Shown here: positions 41,538 through 45,530 of the stretch, piece by piece
How positions within the stretch are numbered: the stretch's first letter is position 1
Layout of the letters: the number at the start of each line of letters is the position of its first letter
Assembly (NCBI GenBank): GCA_937921485.1
Contig: CAKZSV010000028.1
Span: forward strand, 1-45,530
Reading direction: 5' to 3'
Source: an uncultured bacterium
GTDB taxonomy: Bacteria; Spirochaetota; UBA4802; JAGODF01
Length of the DNA stretch: 45,530 nt
Made by a program: the position numbers and the translations under genes
Notes under the pieces: model-generated
Seen by the model: the letters and a program-made list of their open reading frames with translations, nothing else
Told to the model about the DNA's origin: nothing
Databases searched by the model: none

Positions 41538-41822
41538 TTATTCAACCTTGGTGCTGGTGGTGCCGTTTTGCGACTTGATTTTATCAATCAGCATGTCGAT
41601 TTCTTCCTGATCAAGCCATTCATCGACATGTATTTCCTCCGCGCCGGTTGTCATTAGATATGCCTCAAGGGCCATAACCAGGTCGTCTTTCGAGATGGCG
41701 CCCATGGTGACCAGTATTTCGCCGATAAGCCGGTCTGGATTATCGCTCTGAAGATCCAGAGCATCTAAAAGCTGCTGATTTGTGATGATGCCGTTTTCTA
41801 CTAAAAACTTTCCCACCCGCAT
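41538..41822 (-). CDS. Small MshEN-like protein, 94 aa
   Basis: Start 41822 is chosen: CTGGAGAG precedes it and the promoter at 41879-41907 gives a leader of about 50 bases; the longer frame to 41900 would run into the promoter. RVGKFLVENGIITNQQLLDA, then LIGEILVTMGAISKDDLVMA, repeats the lG.iLv..g.i....l..Al pattern of the N-terminal domain of type II secretion/PilB ATPases (MshEN), which binds c-di-GMP in some members. Here the domain stands alone with an acidic tail. The function is unknown; a free-standing nucleotide sensor or adaptor is inference. Confidence 0.72.
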   Translation of the reverse strand: MRVGKFLVENGIITNQQLLDALDLQSDNPDRLIGEILVTMGAISKDDLVMALEAYLMTTGAEEIHVDEWLDQEEIDMLIDKIKSQNGTTSTKVE

Positions 41823-41878
41823 TTTGCTCTCCAGATATGTGCTTGATGTGCTATTGAGCAGTACAAAGCACGTAATGA

Positions 41879-41907
41879 AAGATACAATAAAAAGACTCAA
41901 TTGTCAA
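41879..41907 (-). promoter_or_regulatory. Promoter of the MshEN-like gene
   Basis: On the minus strand TTGACA (41907-41902), 17-bp spacer, TATCTT (41884-41879). A perfect -35. Confidence 0.65.
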
Positions 41908-41926
41908 GTCTAAATGTCACCGATAA

Positions 41927-41950
41927 AAAGGCCGCTTCTGCGCGGCCTTT
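41927..41950 (-). terminator. Intrinsic terminator after the NfnB gene
   Basis: AAAGGCCGC pairs with GCGGCCTTT (9-bp stem, 6-base loop), followed on the minus strand by TTTTT at its 3' side. It lies 44 bp after the stop of the transhydrogenase subunit gene. Confidence 0.85.
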
Positions 41951-41994
41951 GAAAAATAGATAGTGAGTTTGCGCTTTCAATATCGTGTGCGGTG

Positions 41995-43392
41995 TTACCA
42001 TTCCCCGGTGTTGAAATATTCGTTGATGGATTGTGCCGCCTTGCGACCGGCGCCCATGGCCAGAATAACCGTTGCCGCGCCGGAGACGATGTCGCCGCCG
42101 GCAAACACGCCGCGCTTGGAAGTGCGCATGGTTTCTTCGTTGACCACGATGGTGCCCCATTTCGTCTGTTCCAGACCGGGCGTAGTCTTGGGAATGATGG
42201 GGTTGGGTGAATTGCCGATGGCGATGATGGCAAGATCAATATCTATGGTGAATTCCGAATTCGGCACGGGAACCGGGCGCGGGCGGCCGGATTTGTCCGG
42301 CTCGCCGAGTTCCATCCGGAGGCATTCCACTGCCCGAAGATGACCCTTATCATCGCCTAAAAAGCGGGTGGGATTGGAAAGCAATTTAAAAATTATGCCT
42401 TCATCTTCTGCATGATGCACTTCCTCCGCGCGTGCGGGAAGCTCGCTTTTCGTGCGCCGGTAAATGATATACACATTATCCGCTCCGAGACGTTTCGCGG
42501 TGCGCGCGGCGTCCATGGCAACATTGCCGCCACCGAATACGCCGACATTTTTGCCCTTGATGATGGGAGTGTCGTACTCGGGGAAGCGGTATGCTTTCAT
42601 GAGGTTGGCGCGGGTGAGATACTCATTTGCGGAATACACGCCGATGAGGTTTTCACCGGGTATGTTTAAAAACAGCGGCAGGCCCGCGCCGGTGCCCACG
42701 AAAATCGCATCATACCCCTGTGCAAAAAGATCGTCGATCGTTTCAGACATGCCGACAACCCTGTTGAGTACAATCTTCACACCGAGTTTTTTTAGGGCTT
42801 CGATTTCATAGTGCACGATGTCTTTCGGCAGGCGGAATTCGGGAATGCCGTATACCAGCACACCCCCGGGACTGTGCAGTGCCTCAAAAACGGTCACCTC
42901 GTGCCCATAGCGTCGAAGCTCCCCTGCGGCGGTGAGACCTGCCGGGCCCGAACCGATGACGGCCACTTTTTTCCCGGAAGGCGGCGCGGGAGGCATGAGA
43001 GGAAGATGTTCCCTTTCGCGTTCAAAATCTGCTGCAAAACGTTCGAGATAGCCGATCGCCACCGGCTGAAATTTCTTTGCCAGCACGCATTTTTCCTCGC
43101 ATTGCGTTTCCTGCGGGCACACGCGGCCGCAGACGGCAGGAAGCGAATTGGTTCGTTTAATTACTTCGATGCCGTCGATGAAGCGCTTTTCGGCGATTGC
43201 TTTGATAAAGCCGGGAATATCGATCCGCACAGGACAGCCTTCCACGCATGTCGGCTTTTTGCACTGGAGGCAGCGCGACGCTTCAAGGACTGCCTGCTCG
43301 TCGGAAAGTCCAAACGGCACCTCGTTGAAATTGCGAATGCGCTCCGATGGAGCCTGTTCGTTCATTTTCTGTCGTGGAATCTTATCTGCCAT
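41995..43392 (-). CDS. NADP-dependent transhydrogenase / glutamate-synthase small-subunit type flavoprotein (NfnB-like)
   Basis: A 465-aa FAD/NAD(P) flavoprotein of the GltD/NfnB family. Two Cys-rich [4Fe-4S] regions at the N-terminus (CLQCKKPTCVEGCP; CGRVCPQETQCEEKC), then KKVAVIGSGPAGLTAAGEL (FAD), PGGVLVYGIPEFRLPK, VGVFGGGNVAMDAARTAKRL (NAD(P)) and the C-terminal GVFAGGDIVSGAATVILAMG. It overlaps the SudB/NfnA-like gene by 11 bp, which makes a heterodimeric NfnAB the better call over glutamate synthase. Nfn couples NADH and reduced ferredoxin to NADPH by electron bifurcation in anaerobes. GltB, the large glutamate synthase subunit, is not in the window. Confidence 0.9.
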   Translation of the reverse strand: MADKIPRQKMNEQAPSERIRNFNEVPFGLSDEQAVLEASRCLQCKKPTCVEGCPVRIDIPGFIKAIAEKRFIDGIEVIKRTNSLPAVCGRVCPQETQCEEKCVLAKKFQPVAIGYLERFAADFEREREHLPLMPPAPPSGKKVAVIGSGPAGLTAAGELRRYGHEVTVFEALHSPGGVLVYGIPEFRLPKDIVHYEIEALKKLGVKIVLNRVVGMSETIDDLFAQGYDAIFVGTGAGLPLFLNIPGENLIGVYSANEYLTRANLMKAYRFPEYDTPIIKGKNVGVFGGGNVAMDAARTAKRLGADNVYIIYRRTKSELPARAEEVHHAEDEGIIFKLLSNPTRFLGDDKGHLRAVECLRMELGEPDKSGRPRPVPVPNSEFTIDIDLAIIAIGNSPNPIIPKTTPGLEQTKWGTIVVNEETMRTSKRGVFAGGDIVSGAATVILAMGAGRKAAQSINEYFNTGEW

Positions 43393-44233
43393 GGCCGGTC
43401 ACTCCTTCAAGTTTACAGGTATGATGTTTTTCCATTGAGAGTTTTTCGTCGTCACGGTATGCGCCGAGCCGTGTAGTGAGTTCGTCGAAATCAACCTTAT
43501 GTCCGTCGAATTCGGGACCGTCAACGCAGGTGAATTTCTTCTCGCCGTCAACAGTAACCCGGCATCCGCCGCACATGCCCGTGCCGTCCACCATGATGGA
43601 ATTGAGGCTCACCATCGTTGGAATAGCTTTTTCTTTCGTCATGTTTGAGACCGCTTTCATCATCGGCACCGGACCGATCGCGACCACCATATCGACTTTT
43701 TCGCGTTCAAGGATTTCTTTGAGAATTTCGGTGACGAATGCCTTGCGGGCGTAGCTGCCATCGTCTGTACAGGGAATGATTTCGTCGCTTACTTTCGAAA
43801 GCTCGTTTTCGAGTATGAGCAGATGTTTTGTGCGCGCGCCGATGATGGTGATGACGCGGTTTCCGGCTTTTTTCATTGCCGAAACAATAGGGTAAATAGG
43901 CGCCACGCCGATGCCACCGCCCACGCACACCACTGTGCCGTAGTTTCGAATGTCGGTAGGATGTCCCAGCGGCCCTGCGATGTCGGCGATTTCATCGCCC
44001 GCTTTCATGAGAGAAAGATCGGTCGTGGTTTTGCCCACAATCTGGTACAATAGCGTGATGGTTTTGGCCTGGGGGTCTGAATCGGCAATGGTGAGCGGAA
44101 TGCGCTCGCCGCGTTCATTGGTGCGCAGAATGATGAATTGGCCGGCTTTTCGATGCTTCGCAACGTATTCAGCCTTAACCACCATCTTGCCGGTATTGGG
44201 GCTTATGAGTTCATTTGAAATAATTGTATGCAT
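43382..44233 (-). CDS. Ferredoxin-NADP+ reductase subunit (NfnA/SudB-like), 283 aa
   Basis: The FNR-like partner of the flavoprotein at 41995. N-terminal FAD-binding barrel (HRKAGQFIILRTNERGERIP), NAD-binding part (VVCVGGGIGVAPIYPIVSAM; VVAIGPVPMMKAVSNMTK) and a C-terminal [2Fe-2S] site DGTGMCGGCRVTVDGEKKFT plus CVDGPEFDGHKVDF. All key parts of SudB/NfnA are present and length is standard. GAGGTG lies about 6 bases before ATG 44233. It is first in the two-gene operon, with translation overlapping the second gene. Confidence 0.92.
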   Translation of the reverse strand: MHTIISNELISPNTGKMVVKAEYVAKHRKAGQFIILRTNERGERIPLTIADSDPQAKTITLLYQIVGKTTTDLSLMKAGDEIADIAGPLGHPTDIRNYGTVVCVGGGIGVAPIYPIVSAMKKAGNRVITIIGARTKHLLILENELSKVSDEIIPCTDDGSYARKAFVTEILKEILEREKVDMVVAIGPVPMMKAVSNMTKEKAIPTMVSLNSIMVDGTGMCGGCRVTVDGEKKFTCVDGPEFDGHKVDFDELTTRLGAYRDDEKLSMEKHHTCKLEGVTGHGR

Positions 44234-44304
44234 GTGGCACCTCGCCTTGTGGTTTCATCATTTATTCAGGGCAATATATAGGTGAAAAGAATGAAATTTA
44301 TAAC

Positions 44305-44332
44305 ATTGTAGCACGCGAATTGACAATAACAA
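44305..44332 (-). promoter_or_regulatory. Promoter of the nfnAB-like operon
   Basis: On the minus strand TTGTTA (44332-44327), 16-bp spacer, TACAAT (44310-44305). It leaves a leader of about 65 bases. Confidence 0.45.
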
Positions 44333-44436
44333 AAACGAATTTCCTCATTATCAGCCCGCGTTTGTGTGGCAAGAAAAATTTTTTTGCAATGGTATTGTGT
44401 GATTATTTGATGGTATATTTTTATTCTTGACATGTG

Positions 44437-44466
44437 GATTAATCAGAGGTTGTATATAACTGGAAT
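44437..44466 (+). promoter_or_regulatory. Promoter of the Uma2 gene
   Basis: TTGACA (44437-44442), 18-bp spacer, TGTATA (44461-44466). Transcription would start at about 44472, the ATG itself, so the mRNA may be leaderless. Confidence 0.4.
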
Positions 44467-44471
44467 GAGTT

Positions 44472-45050
44472 ATGCCGCTTGCAAAAAAACATGCGAAAAG
44501 CTACACCTACGCTGATTACCTGAAGTGGGATGATTCCATACGCGTCGAGTTGATCAACGGAAAGGTGTACGATATGACGCCTGCGCCATCGAGAATTCAC
44601 CAGGAAGTATCGATGAAATTATCAGTCGTGTTTGGCTCATTTCTTGAAGGAAAGAAATGCCGCGTTTTTGCCGCTCCGTTTGATGTTCGGCTTACAGATA
44701 AGAGCTCTGCGGATCAGGATATCACCACCGTGGTTCAGCCCGATATATCCATTATATGTGACCCGAAAAAGCTCGATCAGCGAGGATGCCTGGGCGCACC
44801 AGATATGGTTGTTGAAATAGTATCGCCCGAAACGGTGATAAAGGACATGCGAGAGAAGCTTGACCTGTACGAGCGACATGGAGTGAAGGAGTACTGGATA
44901 GTCCACCCCGTGGATAAGACCGTGATGGTGTTCAATTTACATAAAAGCGGCGCGTATGGGAAGCCATCCACCTATTCTCCTCCGGATGAGGTGAAAGTTA
45001 CAACTTTGAAAGGACTTTCGGTGAAACTGGTGCATCTCTTCAGTGGGTGA
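44472..45050 (+). CDS. Uma2-family (DUF820) endonuclease-like protein, 192 aa
   Basis: A PD-(D/E)XK superfamily protein: RVELINGKVYDMTPAPSRIH (family start with E..G......P...H), DVRLTDKSSADQDITTVVQP then PDISIICDPKKLD, MVVEIVSPETVIKDMREKLD with the E-x-[VI] and Lys of the nuclease core, and YERHGVKEYWIVHPVDKTVM. The catalytic Asp/Glu/Lys set appears present. Uma2 proteins are abundant in cyanobacteria and other multicellular or large-genome bacteria and their biological role is unsettled. No ribosome site is obvious, in line with a leaderless start. No partner gene is next to it. Confidence 0.9.
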   Translation: MPLAKKHAKSYTYADYLKWDDSIRVELINGKVYDMTPAPSRIHQEVSMKLSVVFGSFLEGKKCRVFAAPFDVRLTDKSSADQDITTVVQPDISIICDPKKLDQRGCLGAPDMVVEIVSPETVIKDMREKLDLYERHGVKEYWIVHPVDKTVMVFNLHKSGAYGKPSTYSPPDEVKVTTLKGLSVKLVHLFSG

Positions 45051-45245
45051 AATTTTACGTTTTGGTATTCACCTCAAATTTCACCTATTATAATCTGTGT
45101 GATAATCCTCCCGTATAGCGAATTTTCAGCCTTTTTGAATTTTTGGAGGTGGATAATTTTTTACTTGCAAAATTACTATATATTTGTGTAGCTTATTATA
45201 CAACACAGATAATAGGCAGTATATTATAATAATGGAGATCAAATA

Positions 45246-45530
45246 ATGATAAAAACAACTTACATGATGACAAAGGAAGTGTTATCGATGCTAAAGGACG
45301 CTGAAAAACGCACCGGATGGACAATGATTGATCTTGTTATTGCGGTGATGCGCTATGCAATGCGGCATCACGCAAAGTACGAAAGAGAACACGGAAGAAT
45401 TGCATACCAGAAGCGCCTGGATGACGAAGGCATGCCAATACCAAAATTCCGGATAAAGGTAAAAATTGATGAAAGGGAATATGATTATTTTAATGATATG
45501 CGGCGGTTTTTCCGGCGGTCGATTTCGCAT
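45246..45530 (+). CDS. Small paralogue of the protein at 1-361 (3' end outside window)
   Basis: ATG 45246 with GGAG about 8 bases upstream. The 95 visible codons read MIKTTYMMTKEV..., IAYQKRLDD, DEREYDYFNDMRRFFRRSIS, matching the protein encoded at 1-361 along its length. The frame is open to the window edge. The 190-bp gap before it (45051-45245) is AT-rich; CTTGCA and several TATA-like motifs near 45160-45230 may form its promoter. The family is not recognised. Confidence 0.75.
   Translation, partial: MIKTTYMMTKEVLSMLKDAEKRTGWTMIDLVIAVMRYAMRHHAKYEREHGRIAYQKRLDDEGMPIPKFRIKVKIDEREYDYFNDMRRFFRRSISH

Noticed and set aside
41995..43392. Call as glutamate synthase small subunit (gltD)
   Set aside because: No large subunit nearby, and the gene overlaps an NfnA/SudB-like gene, so the transhydrogenase assignment is better.

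Overview
The window (about 45.5 kb, moderate GC, no CRISPR array, no rRNA) looks like a chromosomal stretch of a Gram-negative, probably spirochaetal, anaerobe or facultative anaerobe. The evidence is indirect. It includes a cyclic-nucleotide-gated K+ channel of the SthK/LliK type, lipoproteins with relaxed lipoboxes, a flagellin-like secreted protein, an electron-bifurcating NfnAB-type transhydrogenase, ferredoxin/nitroreductase fusions and a TalC-type transaldolase. No single marker fixes the genus, and the assignment is inference.

Layout. 0-2.3 kb: the end of one member of a small paralogous family (the other member runs off the right end at 45.5 kb), then a flagellin-like secreted protein followed by a small protein with a YbjN/secretion-chaperone look. 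2.3-6.4 kb: a sensory pair, a six-TM chemoreceptor convergent with an 823-aa 5TM-PAS-PAS hybrid histidine kinase. 6.6-8.3 kb: a SET-domain methyltransferase translationally coupled to a YkgJ-type Cys-cluster protein and a membrane protein. 8.6-11.9 kb: a tight operon of lipoprotein SBP-VWA, XpaC-like protein and a second SBP, without a TelA gene. 11.9-16.1 kb: an accessory scar zone with an IS3 transposase remnant, repeat copies, a DUF4160/DUF2442 pair, a broken Phd-type antitoxin and an orphan promoter/operator.

16-21.5 kb: coaE, pabB/pabC (folate), a modular CsgG-like lipoprotein, an SH3 lipoprotein and transaldolase. 21.7-28 kb: nitroreductase, then a likely operon mtnP - DUF362 - Fe-S membrane protein - YdjM-like membrane hydrolase, then cstA. 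28-33.5 kb: OFA-family MFS transporter, dinB, a protein with duplicated CQLG repeats, a second YkgJ-like protein, a divergent DprA-like protein and DUF368/PopT. 33.5-38.2 kb: acyl-CoA synthetase, a short N-acetylglutamate-synthase-like GNAT, thiolase and a ferredoxin-nitroreductase. 38.2-45 kb: CPBP protease, M50 protease fused to a propeller-like domain, tRNA-Leu(CAA), hotdog thioesterase, a small MshEN-like protein, NfnAB and a Uma2 nuclease.

The strongest non-gene signal is a roughly 116-bp dispersed element (three full copies, one 64-bp deletion derivative, one end fragment). Its termini match 14 of 16 positions as inverted repeats and it carries two internal hairpins, so it looks like a MITE. 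It sits directly against gene ends: it supplies the last codons of the K+ channel, overlaps the transaldolase stop codon and abuts the start of the SBP-VWA operon. The most system-like gene sets are the SBP-VWA/XpaC/SBP operon, the flagellin-like/chaperone-like pair, and the SET/YkgJ coupling.
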